Shown: positions 52,451-61,119, numbered from the stretch's first letter. The stretch is DNA of 64,000 bases from Luteimicrobium xylanilyticum (GCF_009429125.1 NZ_CP045529.1:2976001-3040000), one strand, 5' to 3'. Program-made: numbers and translations. Notes: generated from the letters alone by a model not told the origin.

Positions 52451-53305
52451 ATGGGACTGTTCGGACGCAGCAAGGACGGGGCACGCAGGTCGGAGGGCAC
52501 GGAGGGCACGGAGCCCACCGAGGCTCAGGAGGGTGCGGGCGGGGTCCGCAACGACCGGGTGCGTGAGGCGCTCGCGACCTGGACGGCCCGCAAGGACGCG
52601 CAGACGTTCGCGGACGTGGTGCGTCGCCTGGTCGTGGGCCAGCTCCTCCTCGACGCCACCGACTCGCAGGTCGCCGACCCTGCTGCCGGCCTGCAGCCCG
52701 GCGACACGCTCGCGATCGGGTCCCACGTCGACAACGCGGGAAAGCGGCTGCTCGTGGCGTTCACCGACCAGGACGAGCTGAACCGGTACCGGGGTCGTCC
52801 CGGCACCTCCCTCGTCCAGCCGGGGGCCGCCGTGGTCGCACAGGCCGTGCGGGACTACGAGGGGATCGTCGTCGACGGGCGGTCGCCCGGTGCCTTCATC
52901 GCGTACGCGGACGAGCTCCGCCAGCAGCTCGCCGACGACCCGGAGACGGCCGGCAGGCTCGCCGCCGCCACGGTCGAGCGCTCGCTGCCCTTCCCCGAGT
53001 TCCTGCGGATGCTCGCGGGAGCGCCCGTGTACGTCCCGTTCGACGTCCAGCGCGACGCGTCCGGGGCCGAGACGGGCGTCGTCGTCCCGACCGCCCGGAG
53101 CGGGGACGGCGGCGTCTACGCGGTCCTCGGGACGTCGCCCGCCGAGGTGTGGGCCTGGAGCCCCGGGAGCGACGCGCAGCGCACAGGGTTCGCGAACGTC
53201 GCGCGGGCGGTGCTGCAGGACGGGCAGGCCGGCGTCGTCGTGAACCCCGCCGCGCCCCCGGTGACGGTCCCCGCCGACGCGCTGCGCGCGTTCACGGAGC
53301 GCTGA
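52451..53305 (+). CDS. SseB-family protein
   Basis: 284 residues. After an acidic, Gly-rich leader (10-35) comes an SseB N-terminal-like domain (LLVAFTDQDELNRY; AAVVAQAVRDYEGIVVDGRSPGAFI), then an SseB-like second half (PFPEFLRMLAGAPVYVPF; VPADALRAFTER). Function unknown; SseB proteins are cytoplasmic with suspected roles in sulfur metabolism or type III secretion in other lineages. TATGGT (52439-52444) is 6 nt before the ATG. It ends 9 nt before the convergent crtEb stop. Confidence 0.86.
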   Translation: MGLFGRSKDGARRSEGTEGTEPTEAQEGAGGVRNDRVREALATWTARKDAQTFADVVRRLVVGQLLLDATDSQVADPAAGLQPGDTLAIGSHVDNAGKRLLVAFTDQDELNRYRGRPGTSLVQPGAAVVAQAVRDYEGIVVDGRSPGAFIAYADELRQQLADDPETAGRLAAATVERSLPFPEFLRMLAGAPVYVPFDVQRDASGAETGVVVPTARSGDGGVYAVLGTSPAEVWAWSPGSDAQRTGFANVARAVLQDGQAGVVVNPAAPPVTVPADALRAFTER

Positions 53306-53314
53306 CGCGCGAGG

Positions 53315-54223
53315 TCAGTGCGCCCAGGCCCACCAGCACAGCCAGAAGACCACGAAGCCGCACGCGTAGTTGAGCCGCAGGAAGAGGCGCCACCCGCGGT
53401 TCGCGCGTGCGGCGTCGTGGTCGGCCAGGTCGCGGTACGGCCACGCCATGACGACGTACGGGACGACGAGGACCGCCGCGACCGCAGCCGGGAGACCTGC
53501 GAAGAGCACCACCAGCGCGGCGAGGAGCCACAGCCCGATCGCGGCCCGGACCGTCCGCCGCGCGCCGAGCACCGTCGCGACGGACGCGATCCCCGCTGCG
53601 CGGTCGGGGCCGACGTCCTGGACGGCGCCGAACGCCTGCGCGGCCATGCCCCAGCAGAAGAACGCCAGGACGATCGCCAGGACGGTGCGGGTGGGCTCGG
53701 CGCCGCCCGCCACCAGACCGACGACCGCAGGGCCCACGAAGTGCGTGCTCGACGTCGCGGAGTCGAGACCCGGCCGTTCCTTGAACCGCAGCCCGGGCGC
53801 CGAGTAGGCGACGACGGCGAAGAGCACGACCGCGAGCGCGAGCGCGGTCCAGCCGCCTCGACCGGGCTGCTCGATCTCGGCCAGCACGGGGATCGCCACC
53901 GCGAACGGCACCGCGGGCCAGACCGACCAGCGCAAGAGGGACGGAAGGGTCGACGTCGCGAGGAGCGCACCCTCGGCACCGCCCTTGCGCGGGTTGCGCT
54001 CGTCGGACTCGTGGTCGAAGACGTCGTTGACCCCGTACATCAGCACGTTGTACGGGACGAGGAAGAAGAAGGTGCCGACGACGAGGAGCGCGCCGACGTG
54101 CCTGCTGCTCAGGAGCAGCGCGGCGGCGAACGGGAACGCGGTGTTGATCCAGCTCAGGGGCCGTGAGGTGACGACGAGCTCACGGATGCCCACGTGGGAA
54201 CGGACGGGAGCGGTCGAGCTCAT
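53315..54223 (-). CDS. crtEb: UbiA-type prenyltransferase, lycopene elongase
   Basis: 302 residues, about eight membrane helices. UbiA motif YGVNDVFDHESDERNPRKGG supplies the Asp-rich Mg-diphosphate site, and a second motif occurs in FGAVQDVGPDRAAG. In corynebacteria CrtEb adds two C5 units to lycopene to give the C50 flavuxanthin. Last gene of the operon; its ATG overlaps the crtYf stop by 4 nt. Confidence 0.93.
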   Translation of the reverse strand: MSSTAPVRSHVGIRELVVTSRPLSWINTAFPFAAALLLSSRHVGALLVVGTFFFLVPYNVLMYGVNDVFDHESDERNPRKGGAEGALLATSTLPSLLRWSVWPAVPFAVAIPVLAEIEQPGRGGWTALALAVVLFAVVAYSAPGLRFKERPGLDSATSSTHFVGPAVVGLVAGGAEPTRTVLAIVLAFFCWGMAAQAFGAVQDVGPDRAAGIASVATVLGARRTVRAAIGLWLLAALVVLFAGLPAAVAAVLVVPYVVMAWPYRDLADHDAARANRGWRLFLRLNYACGFVVFWLCWWAWAH

Positions 54224-54579
54224 GGTGCGCTCCTGTCGTCGCGGGGGAAGGGGACGTCAGGCACGGAAGGACGCGACGGCCCGAGAAGCTCCCAGACGCT
54301 CGGCAGCAGCAGGACGGCGCCGAGCGGGTAGGCGAGGTCGGCGAGGGGAGCCCGGCCGACGCGCGGCCCGGCGAGGGTCGCGGCGTCGTAGGTGAACAGA
54401 CCCGCCGCGATCATGAGCGAGTCGAAGACGGCCGTCACGACGAGGAGCGCCAGCAGGGCGAGCCCGAGCGCGGCCAGCCGACGGCGCAGCTCGCCGCGCG
54501 CCGCCCAGCGCCGGCACGCGAGGCCGAACGGGACCGCCAGCACGGCGAGGGCCCCGAGGTCGAGGAACGCGTAGGTCAT
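54220..54579 (-). CDS. crtYf: lycopene cyclase domain subunit, CrtYf type
   Basis: 119 residues with three predicted membrane helices (about 4-20, 35-55 and 78-95); motifs VTAVFDSLMIAAGLFTY and ADLAYPLGAVLLLPSVWELL match heterodimeric carotenoid cyclase subunits. With CrtYe it should cyclise the elongated C50 chain to epsilon-type rings. Overlaps both neighbours by 4 nt. Confidence 0.9.
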   Translation of the reverse strand: MTYAFLDLGALAVLAVPFGLACRRWAARGELRRRLAALGLALLALLVVTAVFDSLMIAAGLFTYDAATLAGPRVGRAPLADLAYPLGAVLLLPSVWELLGPSRPSVPDVPFPRDDRSAP

Positions 54580-54932
54580 CGCCGCACCTCCGGTCCACGC
54601 GCCCGCGCGACCCTCGTCGCCGCGCGGTCGAGCAGGCGGCGCGCCCCCTCGACGAGCTCGAGCGCGACGTAGCAGAGCAGCAGGAGGAAGACGGGTTCCT
54701 CGACGGGCAGGTGCGGGGCGATCTCGACGCCCGTCGACCAGCGCCCGTCGCCCCGCCGGAAGATCCCCAGCCCGATGCCCGCGAGGTCCCAGAGCACGAA
54801 CGCCACGAGTCCCGCCGCGAGCGTGACGAGACCGCGACGCAGGTCGCGCGCGAGCACGAGCCGGAAGCGCACGTCGAGGGCGCCGAGCCCGGCGAGCGAG
54901 AACGCCAGCGCGAGGAGGTACGCACCCTTCAC
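54576..54932 (-). CDS. crtYe: lycopene cyclase domain subunit, CrtYe type
   Basis: 118 residues, GTG start overlapping the crtI stop (GTGA). Three membrane helices; FRLVLARDLRRGL, FVLWDLAGIGLGIF and LPVEEPVFLLLLCYVALEL, the last being the conserved P-V-E-E motif of CrtYe/CrtYc subunits. Forms the heterodimeric cyclase with CrtYf. Confidence 0.92.
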   Translation of the reverse strand: MKGAYLLALAFSLAGLGALDVRFRLVLARDLRRGLVTLAAGLVAFVLWDLAGIGLGIFRRGDGRWSTGVEIAPHLPVEEPVFLLLLCYVALELVEGARRLLDRAATRVARARGPEVRR

Positions 54933-56527
54933 GACACGGTCTCCGCGGCGTCCCGCCGGTCGTGGTCACCGGCCGCCGCGGACGCCGCCACGCGGCGCGC
55001 GGCCAGCTCGGCGCTGATCAGGCACATGGGAAGTCCGACACCGGGGATGGTGGAGCCACCGGCATAGACGAGCCCCGCGACCTTCGACGACGCGTTCCGC
55101 CCCCGCAGGAGCGCCGACTGGCGCAGGGTGTGCGCGGGGCCGAGCGCCCCGCCGGACCAGGCGTGCAGGGTCTGCGCGAACCACGACGGGGTGAGGACGC
55201 GTCGGACGACGACGCGACCGTCGAGGTCGTCCGCACCGGCCCGCCGGCCGAGGTCGGCGACGACCCGGTCGACGAGCGCCGTGACGCGCGGGTCGTCCGG
55301 GGTCAGGCCCGGGTCTGCCGGCACCGGGACCAGCACGAAGAGGTTCTCGTGTCCGGGCGGGGCGACGGTCGGGTCCGTTGCGCTGGGTCGGCACACGTAG
55401 TACGACGCGGGGTCCGGCACGGACCGCCGCCGCCCGAAGACCGCGTCGAAGTTGCGCTGCCAGTCGGCGGTGAACACGAGCGAGTGATGGGCCAGCCCGT
55501 CCAGGGACCCGCGCACGCCCAGGCAGACGAGCACCGCGCCCGGACCGGGGTCGCGCCTGCGCCACCAGCGCTCGGGGTAGGTCCGGTAGGCGCCGGGGAC
55601 CAGCCGGGTCTCCGTGTGGTGCAGGTCGCCCGCCGCCACGACGACGTCCGCCTCGAGCCGCTCGACCGCTCCGCTCACCAGGTCCCGCACGAGGACGCCG
55701 GACGCGCGGCCGGCCGGGCGTCGTCGGGAGCAGCGAGCGCCGCCGTCCGGGAGGGGCTCGACGAGCACGCGCTCGACCTCCGTGCGAGTCCGCACGGTCG
55801 CGCCTCGCTCGACGGCGAGCCGCTCGAGCGCCGTCGCGAGCGTGCCGAACCCGCCGCGCGGGTACCGGACGCCTTCGACGAGGTCGAGGTGGCTCATCAG
55901 GTGGTAGAGGGCGGGGGCCTGGTACGGCGAGGCGCCGAGGAACACTGCGGGGTACGCGAGCACCTGGCGCAGCGTGTCGTCCCGGGCGACCCGGCCCGTG
56001 CGGCGCCACAGGGACGTCGAGACGAGCGTGAACAGCTCGGCGACGTCGCGGGGCCCCAGGCCGCGGACCACGCGTCCCAGCTCGCTCGCTGAGGCGTAGT
56101 CGGAGTAGAGGAACCGGTCGACGGCGGTCCGGTAGGTGCGCCCGGCCGAGCCCAGGTAGGCCTCGAGGCGGGCGCCTGCCCCCGGCTCCCGGGCCTCGAA
56201 CGCGGCGACGGTGCGCCCGACGTCACGCGTCACGTCGAGCGGCGGCGCCCCGTCGAAGAAGGCGCGGAACGCGGTAGGCAGCTCGACCAGGTCCAGCTCG
56301 TCCTGGGCGGTCGTGCCGAGCGCGGCGAAGAACCGGTCGAACACCTCGGGCATGAGGTACCACGACGGCCCGAGGTCGAACGTGAATCCGCCCTCGCGCC
56401 AGACGCCGATCCGGCCGCCCACGGTGGGCTGCCGCTCGACGACGGCGACGTCGTGCCCCTCCTGAGCGAGCAGCGCCGCGGTGCCCAGGCCCGCCACGCC
56501 GGCACCGACGACGACGATCCGGCTCAC
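54929..56527 (-). CDS. crtI: phytoene desaturase
   Basis: 532 residues from GTG 56527 that overlaps the crtB stop. FAD-binding Rossmann VVVGAGVAGLGTAALLAQEG at the N-terminus and the CrtI signature near the end (YAGGSTIPGVGLPMCLISAELAARR). Converts phytoene to lycopene in the membrane by four desaturations. Longer by about 20 residues than many homologues because of an Arg-rich insertion near residue 265 and a polar tail. Confidence 0.95.
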   Translation of the reverse strand: MSRIVVVGAGVAGLGTAALLAQEGHDVAVVERQPTVGGRIGVWREGGFTFDLGPSWYLMPEVFDRFFAALGTTAQDELDLVELPTAFRAFFDGAPPLDVTRDVGRTVAAFEAREPGAGARLEAYLGSAGRTYRTAVDRFLYSDYASASELGRVVRGLGPRDVAELFTLVSTSLWRRTGRVARDDTLRQVLAYPAVFLGASPYQAPALYHLMSHLDLVEGVRYPRGGFGTLATALERLAVERGATVRTRTEVERVLVEPLPDGGARCSRRRPAGRASGVLVRDLVSGAVERLEADVVVAAGDLHHTETRLVPGAYRTYPERWWRRRDPGPGAVLVCLGVRGSLDGLAHHSLVFTADWQRNFDAVFGRRRSVPDPASYYVCRPSATDPTVAPPGHENLFVLVPVPADPGLTPDDPRVTALVDRVVADLGRRAGADDLDGRVVVRRVLTPSWFAQTLHAWSGGALGPAHTLRQSALLRGRNASSKVAGLVYAGGSTIPGVGLPMCLISAELAARRVAASAAAGDHDRRDAAETVS

Positions 56528-57414
56528 GAGCGGAGGCCGATCAACCGGGCCTCGACCACGGCTCGCGCGGTCAGGAGCAGCTTGACAGGATCGGGCACCC
56601 GCACCCGCGAGACGACGAGCGAGCCCGGTGCCGTCCGTGCGATCCGGTCGGTGAGCTCGGCGAACAGTCCGTGCGTCGCGAGCACCGCCGCCCGGGAGCC
56701 GGGCGGCAGCAGCGGCACGACGGCACGCGCGGTCGCCAGGTCCCGGCGCACGTCGGCGACGAGCGCGTCCCGGGTCGCGGTATCGAGCCGATCGGGGTCG
56801 ACGCCGGGGAAGTAGCGTCGGCCGAGAGTGCGCGCGTCGTCCCCCAGGTCCCGCAGGAAGTTGACCTTCTGGAACGCCGCGCCGAGCGCCCGAGCGCCTG
56901 CCTCGAGCCGGTCGCGTTCCCCCTGGCTCCGGCCACCGCGGGCCGGGTCGTCCGCGAGGAAGCAGCTCAGGCACATCAGCCCGACGACCTCGGCCGACCC
57001 GTAGACGTAGGCACGGAAGGACTCGGCCGTGTGCTCGCGCACCTCGAGGTCGGCACGCATCGACGCGAAGAACGGCACGACCAGGCTCGGCTCGATCCCG
57101 ACCCGGCCGGCGACCTCGGCGAAGCTCTGGACGATCGGGTTGGTCGAGTAGCGGGAGCCCAGCGCCGCGAGCGTCTCGCGCTCGAGCGCGTCGAGCACCT
57201 CACGGCAGCCCGACGCCTCGAGCCCGGCGTCGGTCGCGGCGCCGTCGACGACCTCGTCCGCGAGCCGCACGAGCGCGTACACCGCGACGACGTCGTGCCG
57301 GACCCGACCACCCAGCAGGCGGGACGCGAGCGCGAACGAGGTCGAGTAGGTGCGGATGACCTGGTGCGAGGCGCGACGGGACGCGAGCCCGTACCGCTCG
57401 AGGGCGGGCGTCAT
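56524..57414 (-). CDS. crtB: phytoene synthase
   Basis: 296 residues, ATG overlapping the crtE stop. Squalene/phytoene synthase motifs: SFALASRLL, VRLADEVVDG for the first Asp site and FQKVNFLRDLGDDARTLGRRYFP for the second. Condenses two GGPP to phytoene. Central position in the carotenoid operon confirms the assignment. Confidence 0.95.
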   Translation of the reverse strand: MTPALERYGLASRRASHQVIRTYSTSFALASRLLGGRVRHDVVAVYALVRLADEVVDGAATDAGLEASGCREVLDALERETLAALGSRYSTNPIVQSFAEVAGRVGIEPSLVVPFFASMRADLEVREHTAESFRAYVYGSAEVVGLMCLSCFLADDPARGGRSQGERDRLEAGARALGAAFQKVNFLRDLGDDARTLGRRYFPGVDPDRLDTATRDALVADVRRDLATARAVVPLLPPGSRAAVLATHGLFAELTDRIARTAPGSLVVSRVRVPDPVKLLLTARAVVEARLIGLRS

Positions 57415-58484
57415 CGCGTCCTCGCCACGACAGAGCGGGCGTACGGCTCGAGCGCGGCTCGCAGCGCCGCCGGGACGGCCGGGTCGTCGAGCAGGCGGGA
57501 GCCGTGCTCGGCGTAGCGCGCGACGAGGTTCTCGAGGTCGGCGCGCACCCCGGCGACCTCGAGCGCGGACCGGACGCGCCCGGCTTCGTCGTCGGTCACG
57601 GCCGGGTCGCCGAGATGGGCCTCGACGACCGGCCACGCCGTCGTGCGGCGGGCGAGCGCCGTCAGGGCGGTGACCTTGCCCTCCGCCAGGTCGCTGCGGG
57701 CGCTTTTCCCGGTGACGCGCTCGTCCCCGAACGTGCCGAGGAGGTCGTCGCCGAGCTGGAACGCGACGCCGAGGCTCCGCGCCGCGCTCCGCAGGACCTC
57801 GACGAGCTCCGGGCCGGCGCCGGCGAGCAGGGCTCCCAGGACGACCGGGGCGACGACGGTGTACTCGGCGGTCTTGCGCGACGCCGTCCGCAGGACGTCC
57901 GTGAGCGCGGGACGGACCGGCGCGACGACGGCCAGCACGTCGTCCAGCTCGCCCCCCGCGGACCGTTGGACGACGTCGTCGAGGAGGTCCAGCAGGTTCT
58001 CGCGTGCTGTCCCCTCCACGGGCGCGCTCGCGACCAGCCGCCAGGCGAGGCTCAGCGCCAGGTCGCCCGCCAGCGTCCCCGCGGCGACGCCGCAGGCGCT
58101 CGCCTGGGCCGCCGACGCCCCCGCCGCACGCGCCCCCGCCGCGTAGCGGGCCGGGACCGTCGGCCGTCCGTGCCGCACCACGTCACGGTCGATCACGTCG
58201 TCGTGCAGGCAGAAGGCGGTGTGCAGCAGCTCGACGGCGACCGCGAGGCGGAGCGCAGCGACGTCCTGCGTGCCCCCCAGCGCGTGATGGGTGGCGAGCA
58301 GGAGCCGCGGGCGGAGCCGCTTTCCGCCGCGCGCGGCGTCACGCACGTCGTCCCAGAGCGCCTCGGCACCCGGTCCGCCGGACCGTGCCCCTGACCGGGC
58401 CCGGTCGAGCCGGCGCTCCAGCTCTGCCTCGAGCTCCGCGACGGACGCGACGTCGGGGGCGGCTGCGAGGTCGCGCTCAAGCAT
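57411..58484 (-). CDS. crtE: geranylgeranyl diphosphate synthase
   Basis: 357 residues. First Asp-rich motif DDVID (Asp95, Asp96, Asp99) and second GDDLLGTFGD, with the basic GGKRLRPRL. The short spacing of DDxxD and small residues before it fit a GGPP synthase. Overlaps idi by 8 nt upstream and crtB by 4 nt downstream. Confidence 0.94.
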   Translation of the reverse strand: MLERDLAAAPDVASVAELEAELERRLDRARSGARSGGPGAEALWDDVRDAARGGKRLRPRLLLATHHALGGTQDVAALRLAVAVELLHTAFCLHDDVIDRDVVRHGRPTVPARYAAGARAAGASAAQASACGVAAGTLAGDLALSLAWRLVASAPVEGTARENLLDLLDDVVQRSAGGELDDVLAVVAPVRPALTDVLRTASRKTAEYTVVAPVVLGALLAGAGPELVEVLRSAARSLGVAFQLGDDLLGTFGDERVTGKSARSDLAEGKVTALTALARRTTAWPVVEAHLGDPAVTDDEAGRVRSALEVAGVRADLENLVARYAEHGSRLLDDPAVPAALRAALEPYARSVVARTR

Positions 58485-59133
58485 CTGCGGCCCAGGCCAC
58501 GGCGGGGCTTGGCACAGCCTCGACGGCGGCCGCCTCGAGTCCCCCGAGAGCTTCCAGCTCGCCGAGCTGCGCGACGAGCCAGGGGCTGAACGCCCAGGGG
58601 GCGACGTCGGCCGCGACGACGAGGTCCTCGACCGCGACCCACCTCCAGGCGGCCACCTCCGTGGGATCGGGGTCGGGAGCGGGCGCGTCCGTACCGACGA
58701 CCGCGACGAGCACCGGGCAGAGCTCGTTCTCCTCGGTGCCCGCGTCGTCGACGGCGCTGTAGGAGAAGGCCGGCAGCACGACCCGCGGAGGCGTCGGAAG
58801 CGTCAGGCCCAGCTCGTCGGCGGCGCGCCGGCGGACGGCCTGCACGACGGCCTCGCCCGGGCGGGGGTGACCGCAGAACGCGTTGGTCCAGACGCCGGGC
58901 CAGCTCCTCTTCCCGAGCGCTCGACGCGTCACGAGGACGCGTCCGGCGCCGTCGAGCACGTGGCACGAGAAGGCGAGGTGCCGCGGGGTCGCACTCCCGT
59001 GCACGTGGCCGCGCGGCGCGGTTCCGCAGGGCCGGCCGAGGTCGTCGACCAGGACGACGAGGTCGTCCTGGTCTCTCCCCTGGTCCGGGCGCGCGCCGGG
59101 ATCGGCGCCGGTGGACCGCTCGCGAGACGTCAT
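58477..59133 (-). CDS. idi: isopentenyl-diphosphate delta-isomerase type 1
   Basis: 218 residues; Nudix fold with catalytic Cys87 in TNAFCGHP and Glu in ENELCPVLV, plus the metal His in SCHVL/RHLAF. Converts IPP to DMAPP to balance prenyl supply for the pigment. First gene of the operon, with its ATG 8 nt after the TAGCCT -10-like hexamer, so the operon mRNA is probably leaderless. A 20-residue acidic/Gln leader precedes the conserved core. Confidence 0.94.
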   Translation of the reverse strand: MTSRERSTGADPGARPDQGRDQDDLVVLVDDLGRPCGTAPRGHVHGSATPRHLAFSCHVLDGAGRVLVTRRALGKRSWPGVWTNAFCGHPRPGEAVVQAVRRRAADELGLTLPTPPRVVLPAFSYSAVDDAGTEENELCPVLVAVVGTDAPAPDPDPTEVAAWRWVAVEDLVVAADVAPWAFSPWLVAQLGELEALGGLEAAAVEAVPSPAVAWAADA

Positions 59134-59135
59134 GG

Positions 59136-59183
59136 GTAACGAGGCTAGTTGCTAGGCAGGCTAGTTACAAGCGATCCTATGAT
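59136..59183. promoter_or_regulatory. divergent carotenoid promoter with CTAG repeats
   Basis: On the minus strand TTGTAA (59165-59170), 17 bp, TAGCCT (59142-59147) and 8 nt to the idi ATG. On the plus strand TATGAT (59178-59183) and 6 nt to the MarR ATG. Between them GGCTAGTT occurs twice (59143-59150, 59159-59166), 16 bp apart, with another CTAG between; probable binding site for the MarR-type regulator. Confidence 0.65.
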
Positions 59184-59189
59184 GTCTTC

Positions 59190-59768
59190 ATGACGCGGCC
59201 AGCCCCCACCCCGCAGCCTCGTCCGGCACCCCTCGCGAAGAGCTACTGGTACCCGCGACAAGGGTGGGGCGAGTCCGCCGCGCTCGACGCCGTGCGCCGG
59301 TTCCTGCGCGCCGACGAAGCCATGCGCCGCCGGCTGCAGCGCGAGATGGAGATGAACGAGACGGACCTGCGCGCGGTGCGGTTCCTCGCCGCCGCCGAGA
59401 AGGACGGGCGCGCCACGTCCCCCCGCGACCTGAGCCGCGAGCTGGGGATCTCCACCGCGTCCACGACCAAGCTCCTCGACCGGCTCGAAGCCACCGGGCG
59501 ACTCCGCCGTGTGCAGCACCCCACCGACCGGCGCGGTCTGCGGGTCGAGCTCACGCCGCACGCCCACGACGAGGTCCATGACACGCTCGGCGCCATGCAC
59601 GCCCGGATGCGCGAGGTCGCGGCCACCCTCGACGCCGAGCAGTGCGCCGTCGTCGTCGCCTTCCTCGACGCGCTCACACGTGCGGTGCAGCCGGACGACG
59701 ACGGCGAGGTCAGCGGGGACGCCGGACGTCAGGGATCGACCCCTGAGCCTCGGCGAGCCTCTGCGTGA
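59190..59768 (+). CDS. crtR: MarR-family regulator, CrtR-like
   Basis: 192 residues. After a 30-residue Pro-rich leader comes the MarR winged helix: DLRAVRFLAAAEKDGRATSPRDLSREL, STASTTKLLDRLEATGRLRR (recognition helix) and HPTDRRGLRVELT (wing). Divergent to the carotenoid operon with only 56 nt between starts, as CrtR of Corynebacterium glutamicum, which represses crtE and is released by GGPP-type prenyl diphosphates. The same role is inferred. Its 3' end overlaps the convergent MarR gene by 59 nt. Confidence 0.85.
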   Translation: MTRPAPTPQPRPAPLAKSYWYPRQGWGESAALDAVRRFLRADEAMRRRLQREMEMNETDLRAVRFLAAAEKDGRATSPRDLSRELGISTASTTKLLDRLEATGRLRRVQHPTDRRGLRVELTPHAHDEVHDTLGAMHARMREVAATLDAEQCAVVVAFLDALTRAVQPDDDGEVSGDAGRQGSTPEPRRASA

Positions 59769-60177
59769 GCCGCCGTAGCGCGTCGAGCTCCTCGTCGGCG
59801 AGCGCGCCACCGACATAGGCAGCGATCGCCTCCGCGTGCCGCCGGCCCACCTCGGACTGGACCCGGACGCCGTCGTCGGTGAGGACGACGAGCGTGCCCC
59901 GCGCGTCCCCGGGCACGGCCTCACGCGCCACGAGCCCGCGCGCCACGAGCCGGTCGACCATGCGCGACAACGACGGCTGGCTGAGCAGGCTCAGGGCCGC
60001 GAGGTCGCGCAGCCGCGCCGCGTGCCCGGGCCGTGACCGCAGCGTGAACAGCACGTCGTACTCGCGGAACGACACGTCCTGCCAGATGTCGTCCGCGCCG
60101 AGGCGCCGGAGCACCGCGACCTGGGCCCGGAAGAGCGACTCCCAGGTCTCGACGGCGCGGCGCTCGTCGGGCGTCAT
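59710..60177 (-). CDS. MarR-family transcriptional regulator
   Basis: 155 residues. MarR fold: VSFREYDVLFTLRSRPGHAARLRDLAAL, QPSLSRMVDRLVARGLV and the wing REAVPGDARGTLVVLT. Unlike the CrtR-like neighbour it has no long leader. The last 19 codons overlap the neighbour's 3' end on the opposite strand, so the two mRNAs are antisense at their ends. Target and ligand unknown. Confidence 0.88.
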   Translation of the reverse strand: MTPDERRAVETWESLFRAQVAVLRRLGADDIWQDVSFREYDVLFTLRSRPGHAARLRDLAALSLLSQPSLSRMVDRLVARGLVAREAVPGDARGTLVVLTDDGVRVQSEVGRRHAEAIAAYVGGALADEELDALRRLTQRLAEAQGSIPDVRRPR

Positions 60178-60183
60178 CGGCTG

Positions 60184-60960
60184 CTACTTCCCCAGCCGGC
60201 GCTCGCGCGTCGAGTAGGCGCGCAGCGCACGCAGGTAGTCGACGCGCCGGAAGTCCGGCCAGTACGCCTCGCAGAAGTAGAACTCCGACTGCGCCGACTG
60301 CCACAGCAGGAACCCGGACAGCCGCTGCTCCCCCGACGTGCGGATGAGGAGCTCCGGGTCGGGCTGGCCCTTCGTGTACAGGTGGGCCTGGATGTGCTCG
60401 ACGTCGAGGTCGTCGGCGACCTCCTCGAGCGTCGCCCCCTCGGCGGCGCGGGAGCGCAGCAGGTCGCGGACGGCGTCGGCGATCTCGTGCCGGCCGCCGT
60501 ACCCGACGGCCACGTTGACCTGCAGGCCGTCCGTGACGCCGGCGGTGCGGGCCTCGGCCTCGCGCAGCGCGCCCGCCGTCGCGGCGGGCAGGAGGTCGAG
60601 TCGGCCCATGACGCGCAGGCGCCACCGGCCCGTGCGCTCGCCCGTGTCGGCGAGCTCGTCGACCGCGTCGTTGATGATGTCGAGGAGGTCCTGCAGCTCG
60701 CTCGCGGGGCGTCCCAGGTTGTCCGTGGAGAGCATCCACAGCGTGACGACCTCGATGCCGAGCTCCTCCGACCAGCCGAGGAACTCCTCGATCTTGTCGG
60801 CGCCGCGCCGGTGCCCCGTGGCCGCGGGCTCGCCGAACGAGCGCGCCCAGCGTCGGTTGCCGTCGAGGATGACGCCCACGTGCCGGGGCATGGTGCCCGC
60901 GGGCAGCGACCGCGCGAGGCGCCGCTCGTAGACGCCGTACAGCACGTTCGGCAGCCGCAC
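60184..60960 (-). CDS. short-chain Z-isoprenyl diphosphate synthase (UppS family)
   Basis: 258 residues from GTG 60960 with GAGGAG 6 nt upstream; ATG 61002 is an alternative (272 residues). Cis-prenyltransferase motifs: ILDGNRRWAR with the catalytic Asp33, LWMLSTDNLGRP, and the C-terminal LIRTSGEQRLSGFLLWQSAQSEFYF. In mycobacteria the neighbour of hemolysin III and mca is Rv1086, which makes Z,E-farnesyl diphosphate; the same order here suggests that enzyme rather than the full-length undecaprenyl synthase. Confidence 0.88.
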   Translation of the reverse strand: MRLPNVLYGVYERRLARSLPAGTMPRHVGVILDGNRRWARSFGEPAATGHRRGADKIEEFLGWSEELGIEVVTLWMLSTDNLGRPASELQDLLDIINDAVDELADTGERTGRWRLRVMGRLDLLPAATAGALREAEARTAGVTDGLQVNVAVGYGGRHEIADAVRDLLRSRAAEGATLEEVADDLDVEHIQAHLYTKGQPDPELLIRTSGEQRLSGFLLWQSAQSEFYFCEAYWPDFRRVDYLRALRAYSTRERRLGK

Positions 60961-61092
60961 GCGCCCCTCCTCGCTGGTCGTCGTCGCAGGTCGGCGAGCC
61001 ATGCTCGCGGGCCGGGGCGCCGGCCGCAGCCGGGCGCGCCCCGGTGACACCGTACCGGAGTCCTGTGAGATGCCCCGTGGCCCTGGACCACC

Positions 61093-61119
61093 TACGGAGC
61101 CGTAACTTACGATGGCGTA
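61093..61119. promoter_or_regulatory. tandem TACG-N4-CGTA dyads
   Basis: TACGGAGCCGTA (61093-61104) and TACGATGGCGTA (61108-61119), two 12-bp dyads 15 bp apart, between the divergent prenyl synthase and hemolysin III genes. The shape (TACG/CGTA half-sites) resembles operators of TetR-type lipid regulators in actinobacteria (inference). Confidence 0.5.
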
